From NCBI GenBank assembly GCA_036403235.1, contig DASWRI010000063.1:1-53811 (forward strand): a stretch of 53,811 nucleotides of DNA, written 5' to 3'. The translations under genes and the position numbers were made by a program. Under the pieces are notes generated by a model. That model searched no databases. It had not been told where the DNA came from and worked only from the letters and a program-made list of their open reading frames with translations. Shown in pieces: positions 8,027-15,599 of this stretch (its first letter is position 1; every line of letters starts with the position of its first letter). Source of the stretch: JBGTFE01 sp036403235. GTDB taxonomy: Bacteria; Acidobacteriota; Blastocatellia; Pyrinomonadales; Pyrinomonadaceae.

Positions 8027-9502
8027 TTAGCTTTGCATCGAAGCCAGAAATTCCGAGTTCTGCTTGGTTTTGCTCAAGCGTTCGAGCACAACTTCCATCT
8101 GTTCGACGGGCGACAAGGGATTCAGAACGCGGCGCATCACCCAGATTCGATTTAAATCTTCCTTGTTGATGAGCAGCTCTTCCTTACGCGTTCCCGAGCG
8201 TTGAAGGTCGATGGCCGGGAAAAGACGTTTGTCGGAAAGACGCCGGTCGAGATGAATTTCCGAGTTGCCGGTTCCCTTGAATTCTTCAAAGATAACGTCG
8301 TCCATACGCGAGCCCGTATCAATCAAAGCGGTCGCGATGATTGTCAGAGAGCCGCCTTCTTCGATGTTGCGCGCCGCGCCGAAAAAGCGTTTCGGGCGCT
8401 GGAGCGCGTTCGAATCGATACCGCCCGAAAGAATTTTGCCCGACGGCGGAACGACGGCGTTATGAGCGCGTGCGAGACGCGTGATGGAATCGAGCAGAAT
8501 TACGACGTCGCGTTTATGTTCGACCAGCCGTTTCGCTTTTTCGATGACCATATCAGCCACCTGCACGTGACGCGTCGGCGGCTCGTCGAAGGTTGAAGAG
8601 ATGACTTCGCCCCTGACCGAGCGCTGCATGTCCGTAACTTCTTCCGGTCGCTCGTCTATTAAAAGAACAATCAGCGTCACTTCCGGATGATTTTCGGTAA
8701 TCGAGTTGGCGATGGTCTGGAGAAGCATCGTTTTGCCCGTGCGCGGCGGCGCGACGATTAGAGCGCGCTGGCCTTTGCCGATGGGCGTCACGAGGTCGAT
8801 GACGCGTGCCGAGATATTATCAAGCTGGCCGGTCTCCATCTTGAGCTGTTCGTCCGGATAAAGCGGCGTTAAATTATCAAAAAATACTTTCTCGCGCGAG
8901 TGTTCGGGCGCTTCAAAGTTGATTGCCTCGACCTTGATGAGCGCAAAATACCGTTCGCCTTCTTTTGGCGGGCGAATCTGTCCGCTGATGGTGTCGCCGG
9001 TGCGCAAATCGAATTTGCGAATCTGTGACGGCGAAACGTAAATATCGTCGGGGCCGGGCAGATAATTGTATTCGGGCGCGCGCAGAAATCCGAAGCCGTC
9101 GGGCAGCGTTTCGAGCACGCCTTCCGAGAAAATCAAGCCGCTTTTTTCGGTCTGCGCGGCGAGAACTTTAAAGATAAGCTCCTGCTTGCGCATTCCCGAA
9201 GCGCCCTCGACTCCCATTTCCTTCGCGATATGCGTCAGTTCCGAGATGGACATATCCTTGAGCTCGGCCAAATCCAATGTATCGGCCGCCTGCTCGGGTA
9301 ATTTTCCTCTTTCTTTTTGTTTATTCTGAGTCGGTTGCTGTGGCTGCTGTTGGGGCTGCTCGGTAGTTTCCGCCGGTTGACTGGTCGTCTGATTCGCCTC
9401 TTTCGTCTCCGTCTCCGCAGTCGAATCTCCGCCGCTGCTGAAACCGTTTTCCTCAGATTTGTTATTCTTTATAACCTTTGTTCTAGTTGTCTTGGTTGCC
9501 AT
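8027..9502 (-). CDS. rho: Transcription termination factor Rho
   Basis: A hexameric RNA helicase that ends transcription. Residues 1-74 are an added low-complexity tail rich in Gln, Thr, Glu and Lys. Residues 75-120 are the Rho_N helical domain. Residues 125-195 are the cold-shock-like RNA-binding domain (DGFGFLR). The ATPase follows with Walker A APPRTGKT (251-258), the Walker B region VILLDSITRLARAHN, and the family block LSGGIDSNALQRPKRFFGAARN in part (FFGAARNIEEGGS). The total of 491 residues exceeds the E. coli protein because of the N-terminal tail. No good Shine-Dalgarno precedes the ATG. Confidence 0.98.
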   Translation of the reverse strand: MATKTTRTKVIKNNKSEENGFSSGGDSTAETETKEANQTTSQPAETTEQPQQQPQQPTQNKQKERGKLPEQAADTLDLAELKDMSISELTHIAKEMGVEGASGMRKQELIFKVLAAQTEKSGLIFSEGVLETLPDGFGFLRAPEYNYLPGPDDIYVSPSQIRKFDLRTGDTISGQIRPPKEGERYFALIKVEAINFEAPEHSREKVFFDNLTPLYPDEQLKMETGQLDNISARVIDLVTPIGKGQRALIVAPPRTGKTMLLQTIANSITENHPEVTLIVLLIDERPEEVTDMQRSVRGEVISSTFDEPPTRHVQVADMVIEKAKRLVEHKRDVVILLDSITRLARAHNAVVPPSGKILSGGIDSNALQRPKRFFGAARNIEEGGSLTIIATALIDTGSRMDDVIFEEFKGTGNSEIHLDRRLSDKRLFPAIDLQRSGTRKEELLINKEDLNRIWVMRRVLNPLSPVEQMEVVLERLSKTKQNSEFLASMQS

Positions 9503-9795
9503 GTTTTTTAACCGTTTGTTCTAGGGGATAAATTTGCAGTTTTCAAGAGTTTAAATTTAATAGATTATTGTCTTGCTTATAATAAGCCAGCAAAATTGAT
9601 AAAAAAGCCAAACCCTGTAGAAAATTTTATGGAAAGTTCTGCGTGATGCTCCTGAAAATTAAGCCTTTCAGCTTTCTCAAAAACCCAAGAGTTTTTCGGA
9701 TGTTTAATTATTACCCGTAACAGCTTAATAAATCAACTATAAAATGTATTTTTTTGTGAAAAGCGGATTGTTTGAGAATTTTCACTTTTCACTTT
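9503..9795. other. Leader region of rho, no gene seen
   Basis: About 290 AT-rich bases between the engB stop and the rho start. I see no RNA gene. The part nearest engB is a heptamer tract; the rest presumably contains the rho promoter and a long leader. TTATTATAAG near 9580 could be a -10 element but lacks a convincing -35. Confidence 0.4.
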
Positions 9796-9816
9796 TCACT
9801 TTTCGCTTTTCACCGC
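9779..9816. repeat. Heptamer tract at the 3' end of engB
   Basis: TTTTCAC words repeat with 7-bp period. The tract runs into the coding sequence, and the engB stop codon TGA is part of AAAAGTGAAAAG. The same words appear at the 3' end of the isoaspartyl dipeptidase gene. Confidence 0.75.
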
Positions 9817-10383
9817 TTCCCCAATTTCGTGCCAGAGCGCTTCCCGGCCTTTTCCAGTGTGCGCGGAATAGAGGATAATTTTGCTCGCCGGGTGCAAAGA
9901 TTCTTCAATTTCCCGCAAATTTTTATTTAATTTGTTGCTCGAAAGCTTGTCGGCTTTGGTGGCGACAATTACGTGATTTTTCCGGTGAAAGACCAACCAC
10001 TCGTGAAGCTGCATATCAAGCTCGGTCGGCTTGTGACGCGAATCGATTAACTGCACCGACAGCCTCAGTTCCTGTCTTTCCGCCAGATACTCTTCCGCCA
10101 TTTTGCCCCAGTCGGCGCGCATCGTTTTCGAAACTTTGGCATAGCCGTAGCCGGGCAAATCGACGAAATAAAATTGCTCGTTTATCAAAAAAAAATTAAT
10201 ACTTTGTGTTCTTCCCGGTGTATTTGATGTTCGCGCCAACCCTTTGCGTTGCAGCAGAGAATTTATCAAACTCGATTTTCCGACATTCGAGCGACCGAGA
10301 AAAGCGACTTCGGGCAAATTGTCGTCAGTCCAATGTAATCTATCGAACGAACTTTTAATAAATTCGGCTGATACAATTTTCAT
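9796..10383 (-). CDS. engB: Ribosome biogenesis GTPase EngB (YsxC/YihA)
   Basis: An essential TRAFAC GTPase that helps assemble the large ribosomal subunit. The 195 residues carry the G1 loop GRSNVGKSS (30-38), the G2 region NTPGRTQ, G3 DLPGYG (75-80), G4 TKAD and a late G5-like serine-alanine segment (YSAHTGKG). The ATG matches the family N-terminus. The last codons (VKSEK, then TGA) are made from the heptamer tract, so the C-terminal tail is probably lineage-specific. It is divergent from the cyanophycinase gene. Confidence 0.96.
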   Translation of the reverse strand: MKIVSAEFIKSSFDRLHWTDDNLPEVAFLGRSNVGKSSLINSLLQRKGLARTSNTPGRTQSINFFLINEQFYFVDLPGYGYAKVSKTMRADWGKMAEEYLAERQELRLSVQLIDSRHKPTELDMQLHEWLVFHRKNHVIVATKADKLSSNKLNKNLREIEESLHPASKIILYSAHTGKGREALWHEIGEAVKSEK

Positions 10384-10452
10384 AACATCTTTAATTTAGC
10401 ATATTAAGGTTGTTTTAATAGAATTGAAAAGCATATTAGCAAGGGGGAATAA

Positions 10453-11292
10453 ATGAGTAAACCCAAGTCGACTCTGTTTGCTATCGGCGGCGGTGAAATA
10501 GCCGACGCGCCCGATATTCTGGACGAATTTTTAGTTCTTTTGAAAGACAAGCCCGACGCTCACATCGTCGTTATGACCGTTTCGACCAACGAACCGAAGG
10601 AAGTCGGCAGAAAATACAGCGCGATGTTTAGAAATCGCGGCGTCAAGCACGTTTCGGTGGTCGATGTTTCCGACCGCATTGATTCTTTCAGCGAAGCCGC
10701 CGGCAAAAAAATAGCGTCTTCGGACGCCTTGTTTTTCTCGGGCGGCGACCAGCTTCACGTCACCAGCTTGATGGGCGGAAGTCCTCTCAACCGGATAATT
10801 TATGAAAAAGTCGAAAAAGGAGGATTCATCATCGCCGGAACGAGCGCGGGCGCGATGATGATGTCCGATTCGATGATTATTTCCGGCAGAAACGACATCG
10901 CGCCGAAAAGCGGCGGCGTCGAAATCGCGCCGGGCATGAATCTGCTCAAAGGAACAATTATCGACACGCATTTTTCGCAGCGCGGCCGGCACGGGCGTCT
11001 GATGATGGCGCTCGCGCATTTTCCGCAACTTCTCGGCATCGGGCTCGACGAACGAACCGCTATTTGCCAGAGCAACGGTGAATTTAAGGTTATCGGCGAA
11101 GGCGTCGCGACGATAATGGATGCGCGCGAGATGAAACATTCGAACCTGATTCATCTGCGAGACGGCGAGCCGCTCGGAATGTTCGGAATTACCGTCCACA
11201 CTTTGCCGGCGGGTTATTCATTCGATTTGAAAAAACGCGAACCGATAAGCCCCGTACAAACAAAATTTGCGAGCGCAAATAACGAGGAATAA
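10453..11292 (+). CDS. cphB: Cyanophycinase (intracellular, peptidase S51)
   Basis: Cleaves cyanophycin, the Asp-Arg storage polymer, to beta-Asp-Arg dipeptides. The 279 residues show IGGGEI at the N-terminus, FFSGGDQ (95-100), and the nucleophile elbow GTSAGAMM with Ser131, almost the same position as the known cyanobacterial enzyme. Other family blocks are THFSQRGRHGRL and GIGLDERTA. No signal peptide, so it acts in the cytoplasm. The start has a strong Shine-Dalgarno (AAGGGGGA). It leads a tight three-gene operon: 3 bases separate it from the membrane-protein gene, and the isoaspartyl dipeptidase follows 3 bases after that. Confidence 0.95.
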   Translation: MSKPKSTLFAIGGGEIADAPDILDEFLVLLKDKPDAHIVVMTVSTNEPKEVGRKYSAMFRNRGVKHVSVVDVSDRIDSFSEAAGKKIASSDALFFSGGDQLHVTSLMGGSPLNRIIYEKVEKGGFIIAGTSAGAMMMSDSMIISGRNDIAPKSGGVEIAPGMNLLKGTIIDTHFSQRGRHGRLMMALAHFPQLLGIGLDERTAICQSNGEFKVIGEGVATIMDAREMKHSNLIHLRDGEPLGMFGITVHTLPAGYSFDLKKREPISPVQTKFASANNEE

Positions 11293-11295
11293 AAT

Positions 11296-12210
11296 ATGCG
11301 CAGGGTAAAATTTTCAGCGCCGCAGGGCAAAGGCAAAGCAGTTGCGGAAGTCTGTTTTTCGGTCGGAGTCGAAAATCTGACTATCAAGGAATCGGAAGTT
11401 TATCACGCTGACGGAAAAAAGGAGACAAAAGACGTCGTTGACGTTGAAACCTCGACGCCGAGAGCAAAACGCTGTGTGGATGCGGTTTTAGCGGCCGATT
11501 TTTTCGACTTAAAAGAATATTCAATCGTCGTTCGCGGCGCGCGCTCGATTATTTCCGACACCAGTGTGCGCGAATTGACCGTTCCGCTTCAGGAGCCGGC
11601 GAGCGATATTCTCGAAGAGCTCTGGCTGTTTAACCACATCACGAGTAGTTTCGTCGGCCGATTTTTTATCGCCGCGTGCCTGCTGGCTTACGGCTTGATT
11701 CAATCTCAGCTTTTATTAATCATCGCCGGGCTTCTTTTTCTGCCGGTTCTGCCGCTTTTGATGGCAATCGGCTTCGGCGGCTGGACGAGCAACTGGAAAT
11801 TGTCAGTGCAGGGAGTAAAAGCGTTTCTGACCGGCATAATTTTGCTGTATCTCGGCGGAGTTTTGATTGCTTTAATGGCTAAACCGCCAATCAAATGGGA
11901 TGATTTCAGCTCTTTATTTGTCGGATTCCTGATTTCTCTGGGCGTCGGCGTCGCCGCCGGTCTCGCGCAAATTGACGACGGCGGAAAGCGCGAGCTCATC
12001 GGGCTGGCGGCGACGGCGCAAATTACGATTGTGCCCGTCTGGTTCGGAATCTGCACGATTTTCGGGTTTCCAGCAACTGTGAGCAAGAGCTTTATTACCG
12101 AGAGAGCTTTGTCTCTGGTTATAAACGTCGCGACAATCATCATCACGTCGCTTATCGTCTATATTTTGACGGGCGCGGCAACGCGTTCGCTTTCGCGCGT
12201 AAAAGAATAG
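11296..12210 (+). CDS. Unknown multi-pass membrane protein in the cyanophycin operon
   Basis: 304 residues. The first 110 are soluble and mixed alpha/beta, with no motif I recognise. After that come about six hydrophobic segments, roughly at 120-138, 140-160, 172-195, 205-225, 235-260 and 275-297. The pattern is loosely like DUF389-type membrane proteins but I cannot assign it. It is sandwiched with 3-base gaps between cyanophycinase and isoaspartyl dipeptidase, so translation is surely coupled. Candidate roles are dipeptide or amino-acid transport, or sensing. That is inference from context. Confidence 0.75.
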   Translation: MRRVKFSAPQGKGKAVAEVCFSVGVENLTIKESEVYHADGKKETKDVVDVETSTPRAKRCVDAVLAADFFDLKEYSIVVRGARSIISDTSVRELTVPLQEPASDILEELWLFNHITSSFVGRFFIAACLLAYGLIQSQLLLIIAGLLFLPVLPLLMAIGFGGWTSNWKLSVQGVKAFLTGIILLYLGGVLIALMAKPPIKWDDFSSLFVGFLISLGVGVAAGLAQIDDGGKRELIGLAATAQITIVPVWFGICTIFGFPATVSKSFITERALSLVINVATIIITSLIVYILTGAATRSLSRVKE

Positions 12211-12213
12211 ACT

Positions 12214-13377
12214 ATGCTGACAATTATCGAGAACGGTGAAATCTACGCGCCGGAAAAGATGGGCAAAGCCTCGATTCTGCTTGCCGAAAGTCATATTCTG
12301 AAAGTCGGCGAAATCGATAAACGCGTCGTTAAAGCGCTCGGCATCGAATGCGACGTCATCGACGCGCACGGCTGTCTGGTGACGCCCGGATTTATCGACC
12401 CGCACGAGCATCTGCTGGGCGGCAGCGGCGAGAAAGGCTTTTCGACGCAGACGCCCGAGCTCTCGGCGACCGAAATCATCGAAGCCGGAATTACGACGGT
12501 CGTCGGTTGTCTCGGCGTCGATACGACGATGAAAACGATGGCCGGACTTCTCGCCAAAGCGAAGGCGCTCAACGAGGAAGGCTTGAACGCATTTTTGTGG
12601 ACGGGCGGCTACGACGTTCCGCCGAAAACGATTACCGATACGGCGCGCAACGACATAATGTTTATCAAGGAAATTATCGGCACGGGCGAAATCGCGATTT
12701 CCGACGAGCGCTCGACCGACCACGTTCCGCACGAGCTGGCGCGGCTGGTCATCGACACGCACAACGGCGGAATGCTTTCGAGAAAGGCGGGCGTCACGCA
12801 TTTTCACGTCGGGAGCGGCAAAGAAAAGCTTCTGCCTCTGAGAAGACTGCTCGAAGATTTCGACGTCATCAAGCCCGAATGGCTTTACCCGACGCACATC
12901 ACGAGGAGCGAGAAATTGATGCTCGAAGCCATCGAGCTCGCCGGGCGCGGCGCGTTTGTCGACATCGATACGGTCGACGAAGATTTGCCGAAACAGCTCA
13001 AATTTTACAAAGATAACGGCGGCGATATGCAGAAATTGACCGTTTCTTCGGATTCTTCAATCACCGGCCCGCAGACGCTTTTCGAACAAATCCGCTCGTG
13101 TCTCGTCGGCCGCGACTTCCCCGTCGAAGAAATTTTAAGACTCGTCACGAAAAATACCGCACGAGTTTTACAGCTCGGCTCGAAAGGCTCGATAAAAGAA
13201 GGATATGACGCCGACATTCTGATTCTGGAAAAAAAATCGTTCGAGCTGCGCGACGCCATCAGCGGCGGCAAGCATTTGTTTAAAGACGGAAAAATCAATT
13301 TCAAGGAAAACTTTCTCAACGAAAGTAACCGCAATATTCGTCTGAAAGGCGTGAAGAAAGTGAAAAGTGAAAAGTGA
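12214..13377 (+). CDS. iadA: Isoaspartyl (beta-aspartyl) dipeptidase
   Basis: An amidohydrolase with a two-zinc centre that splits beta-aspartyl dipeptides, here most likely beta-Asp-Arg from cyanophycinase. The 387 residues contain the metal ligands H64 and H66 (DPHEH), the likely carbamylated bridging lysine K191 (SRKAGV), H196/H198 (THFHVG), H228 (PTHIT) and D280 (SSDSS). The start overlaps no Shine-Dalgarno and lies 3 bases after the previous stop, implying coupled translation. The C-terminal tail (KKVKSEK) and the TGA stop come from a TTTTCAC-type heptamer element. This makes the operon a complete route from cyanophycin to Asp and Arg. Confidence 0.95.
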   Translation: MLTIIENGEIYAPEKMGKASILLAESHILKVGEIDKRVVKALGIECDVIDAHGCLVTPGFIDPHEHLLGGSGEKGFSTQTPELSATEIIEAGITTVVGCLGVDTTMKTMAGLLAKAKALNEEGLNAFLWTGGYDVPPKTITDTARNDIMFIKEIIGTGEIAISDERSTDHVPHELARLVIDTHNGGMLSRKAGVTHFHVGSGKEKLLPLRRLLEDFDVIKPEWLYPTHITRSEKLMLEAIELAGRGAFVDIDTVDEDLPKQLKFYKDNGGDMQKLTVSSDSSITGPQTLFEQIRSCLVGRDFPVEEILRLVTKNTARVLQLGSKGSIKEGYDADILILEKKSFELRDAISGGKHLFKDGKINFKENFLNESNRNIRLKGVKKVKSEK

Positions 13378-13437
13378 AAAGCTAAGAATGCTAATTTCTT
13401 AAACTTTTCACTTTTCGTTATTCACTTTTCACTTCTC
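13351..13437. repeat. Two-armed heptamer hairpin between iadA and the 145-residue gene
   Basis: GTGAAAA words on the left and TTTTCAC words on the right, 7-bp period, complementary. The left arm encodes the iadA tail and stop, and the right arm reaches the stop of the converging gene, so one element closes both genes. Confidence 0.85.
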
Positions 13438-13866
13438 CTGCATTTCCGCGCGTGCCTGCATCCAGCGCTTCATCTGTTCGCGGCGGGCGGCGAGCATTTC
13501 TTTGGCGTCGGGCATTTTCATAATCAGGGTTTCGAGATTTCTCAGATATTTCTGGCTTCCGAGAATCTGCCGCAGCTCTTCGAGAAACGGTTCGATTTTT
13601 GAAAAAACGACGATACACTCACCGTTCGAATCGAGAAACATTTCCTCGTCAATCGCGCCGTGATTGACGAACCCGGCGGCCATATCCCAATAGGTCACGA
13701 CCATCCGGTAAAAAGCGCTCGAGCGCTCGTCGACCATCACCTGCATCACGTCCTGCGTCGATTCCGGGAAAAACGATATAAACCACTTGCGCGCCTCGCG
13801 CATCGTGTCCTCGCGCCGCAATTCATAAAGCTTCATTATCAAATCCGCCGATTCGGCTTTGCTCAT
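13429..13866 (-). CDS. Hypothetical 145-residue helical protein
   Basis: A good Shine-Dalgarno (AGGAGA) lies about 10 bases before the ATG. The sequence is predicted all-helical with charged C-terminal helices (REQMKRWMQARAEMQ). Blocks such as ERSSAFYRMVVTYWDM and GAIDEEMFLDSNGE are faintly reminiscent of DUF4760-type proteins, but I do not claim membership. There is no signal peptide or obvious catalytic motif. It converges on iadA. Its last codons and stop lie in the heptamer element. Confidence 0.75.
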   Translation of the reverse strand: MSKAESADLIMKLYELRREDTMREARKWFISFFPESTQDVMQVMVDERSSAFYRMVVTYWDMAAGFVNHGAIDEEMFLDSNGECIVVFSKIEPFLEELRQILGSQKYLRNLETLIMKMPDAKEMLAARREQMKRWMQARAEMQEK

Positions 13867-13970
13867 TTTATTTATCTCCTACGAAGTTTTTGTTGATTTT
13901 ATAAAGACTATCTACGGTTATTCATCTTATTCGCAAACAATAAAAAAGTCCAAATCCGACGCTTTTTCTT

Positions 13971-13995
13971 CGGTTTTCAGCTTTCGGTTTTCAGT
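13971..13995. repeat. Short heptamer tract CGGTTTT/CAGCTTT
   Basis: CGGTTTT CAGCTTT CGGTTTT CAGT, 7-bp period, single arm. The words match those between glgA and the GNAT gene. It sits just upstream of a promoter candidate. Confidence 0.55.
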
Positions 13996-14006
13996 AAAAA
14001 AATCTG

Positions 14007-14035
14007 TTGACAAAACTCCCGAACAGGCGCAATAT
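14007..14035 (+). promoter_or_regulatory. Promoter candidate of the 156-residue gene
   Basis: A perfect -35 TTGACA (14007-14012) followed after 17 bases by CAATAT (14030-14035). The implied leader is about 170 bases long. Confidence 0.4.
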
Positions 14036-14215
14036 ACCTCCAATCGTATAAATCAAGCGGGTTTTTATAATTTTTGCAGGAATTATTCTATTTTCCATTA
14101 GAATCGTTCAAACAATTTCCCGAAGCCCTGAGCTCCCAGAAAGTTCTCCGCTTCAATTGTTATCTAACCACCGGACAAAGCCTTTTGCCCGTACAAACCG
14201 AAAGGAGAAATTAAA

Positions 14216-14686
14216 ATGCAAAACAAAATTGCCGCGTCAATTTCAACCGCCGACCGCGATAAAATTCTGGATTTTATCAATCAGATTTTCGCTTTAATGA
14301 CTTTTGGAGTCGATTTGACTCCCGAAGAACGACAATCTCTCGTCAAGATGGGCGACAGCGGACGCCCGTTTGTCGAGGGCACATTAACTCTGGTCGAGCA
14401 GGACGATTCGTTTATGCCCCGCTCTTTCGACAAGGCCGAAATGCGACGGGACAACGATTTTTACACCGCTATGCAGCCCGTTCTGGTGCAGATGACCAGA
14501 CTTTTCGAGTCCGTCTCGGACACGATGATGCTGGCCGGAAGCGATTTGATAGTGGCCGCGCTCGAAGTTTATCGAAACGCCAAAGACAACGGGCAGGGCG
14601 CAAATCTCGACAACCTCGTCCCGCTCATCGGTCGGCGCTTCAAACGCAAAAGCAAACCGGGCGGCGGCAGCAATCTGCCCGCATAA
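14216..14686 (+). CDS. Hypothetical 156-residue helical protein
   Basis: The ATG follows AAAGGAG by 8 bases. The protein is predicted helical and cytoplasmic: residues 1-40 a helix pair, then LTPEERQSLVKMGDSGRPFV, a region DKAEMRRDNDFYTAMQPVL, and a basic tail RRFKRKSKPGGGS. From memory, proteins of this size with the same LTPEER-KMGD core occur in Bacteroidota and other environmental phyla with no known function. It is followed by a hairpin cluster and array B, a context that parallels array A beside the FN3 gene. Confidence 0.8.
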   Translation: MQNKIAASISTADRDKILDFINQIFALMTFGVDLTPEERQSLVKMGDSGRPFVEGTLTLVEQDDSFMPRSFDKAEMRRDNDFYTAMQPVLVQMTRLFESVSDTMMLAGSDLIVAALEVYRNAKDNGQGANLDNLVPLIGRRFKRKSKPGGGSNLPA

Positions 14687-14697
14687 ATAACGTTAGA

Positions 14698-14962
14698 AAT
14701 TGCCGGTTTAAAGATTGAAGCAGGCCGCCGTCAAATTCGGATTAGACTGCCGGCAATTCGGGATTAAGTCGTCAAAGGCGACAAACAGCACCGCTTCGCC
14801 TCCTATGGTGCAGCCATAGGATTGACAAACAAAACACGCCCGACGCTGAAGGCGTCGAGCATATACGCGAGCGTTTGTTGTTCGCCTTCAGCGAGCGTTT
14901 GAATTATTTACCGTGTTCCCGGCGATTCTCACCGGGCTATATTGTTCGTCGTCTTTGACGAC
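14698..14962. repeat. Cluster of five small palindromes
   Basis: Paired arms: AATTGCCGG (14698) with CCGGCAATT (14750); CCTATGG (14802) with CCATAGG (14814); CGACGC (14841) with GCGTCG (14852); CCCGG (14918) with CCGGG (14932); GTCGTC (14948) with GACGAC (14957). The word GCGAGCGTTTG also occurs twice. It resembles a pile-up of REP-like or decayed mobile sequences. Confidence 0.6.
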
Positions 14963-15004
14963 AAGACAAAATATAGAGTTTTCAAACGTCTTTCGCGCGA
15001 TTGC

Positions 15005-15277
15005 GGCTTTTTGCTCGACGGTTGGGGCTTTTTACTCCAATGTTGCGGCTTTTTACTCCAATGTTGGGGCTTTTTGCTCCATAGTTGGTGCTTTTAACGG
15101 CAAAGTTGGGGCTTTTAACTGCAAAGTTGGAGTTTTTTGCCTCAACATTGAGGCTTTTAACTGCAACTTTGCGGCTTTTTGCTCCAACTTTGCTGTTCGG
15201 AACGCCAACGTTGATGCTTTTAACCGCAACAATGGTGCTTTTTGCTCCAACGACGCAGTTTTTAACTGCATACGGGC
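15005..15277. repeat. Array B: thirteen 21-bp tandem units, no indels
   Basis: Unit consensus GGCTTTT-WRCTCCAANNTTGG, thirteen consecutive units of exactly 21 bases at 15005, 15026, 15047 and so on to 15257. Most units centre on a small dyad CAA-NN-TTG and carry a T-run, so T-tracts recur every two helical turns. Because 21 is a multiple of three and the unit lacks stops in several frames, it produces spurious open frames on both strands. The sequence is unrelated to array A but the architecture is the same. Confidence 0.85.
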
Positions 15278-15344
15278 CAAACAAAATTTTTAATGGTGAT
15301 TATGAATTGAGAATGAACTTATAAATTTTTGGAGGAATTTGAAA

Positions 15345-15599
15345 ATGGATAATTTTGGAGTTAAAGAACCGTCAATCAAACAGCAATTTACAATACAGAT
15401 AGAAATCGAGGGCTCCCCGGATGAAATATGGGAGAAATACAATATTATAAAAAATTCGATACCGGAAGCTGTGGCGTGGCTGCCGCTGGCCGTTCTCGGA
15501 AACTGTCCGGACGACGGCTCGGTACTTCGTGTTGTATCACTTAACGGCGTTTCTCATTACTGTTGTTCGCGGACGCCGATGCACTGTGTGAAAGCGTAA
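15345..15599 (+). CDS. Hypothetical 84-residue protein
   Basis: The ATG at 15345 lies 9 bases after GGAGG. The first 30 residues suggest a beta strand followed by a helix (FTIQIEIEGSPDEIWEKYNI). The second half is Gly/Cys-rich (CCSRTPMHC). I recognise no family. The stop codon overlaps the next start (TAATG), so the two products are made together. It lies about 70 bases after array B. Confidence 0.6.
   Translation: MDNFGVKEPSIKQQFTIQIEIEGSPDEIWEKYNIIKNSIPEAVAWLPLAVLGNCPDDGSVLRVVSLNGVSHYCCSRTPMHCVKA

Larger units (their letters stand above)
13867..14215. other. Gene-free upstream region of the 156-residue gene
   Basis: 349 bases between divergent genes. It contains a heptamer tract (13971-13995), a promoter candidate (14007-14035) and a roughly 170-base leader ending in AAAGGAG. 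I see no RNA gene. Confidence 0.5.
14687..15344. other. 658-base gene-free region: hairpin cluster then array B
   Basis: The first 270 bases hold five hairpins and the next 273 bases are the 21-bp array B. The last 60 bases lead to the Shine-Dalgarno of the next gene. Open frames here are by-products of the repeat. Confidence 0.75.

Noticed and set aside
11914..12897. 327-codon open frame antisense to iadA and its neighbour
   Set aside because: Arg-rich composition typical of an antisense frame; both sense genes are well supported.
7005..15277. Arrays A and B as CRISPR
   Set aside because: Units are 21 bp with no conserved repeat separated by unique spacers, and no cas genes are near.
14913..15324. 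Several open frames on both strands across array B (up to about 126 codons) that translate to heptapeptide repeats
   Set aside because: They arise because the 21-bp unit is a multiple of three and lacks stops. Almost all frames are open, and none has a proper Shine-Dalgarno or a family match.
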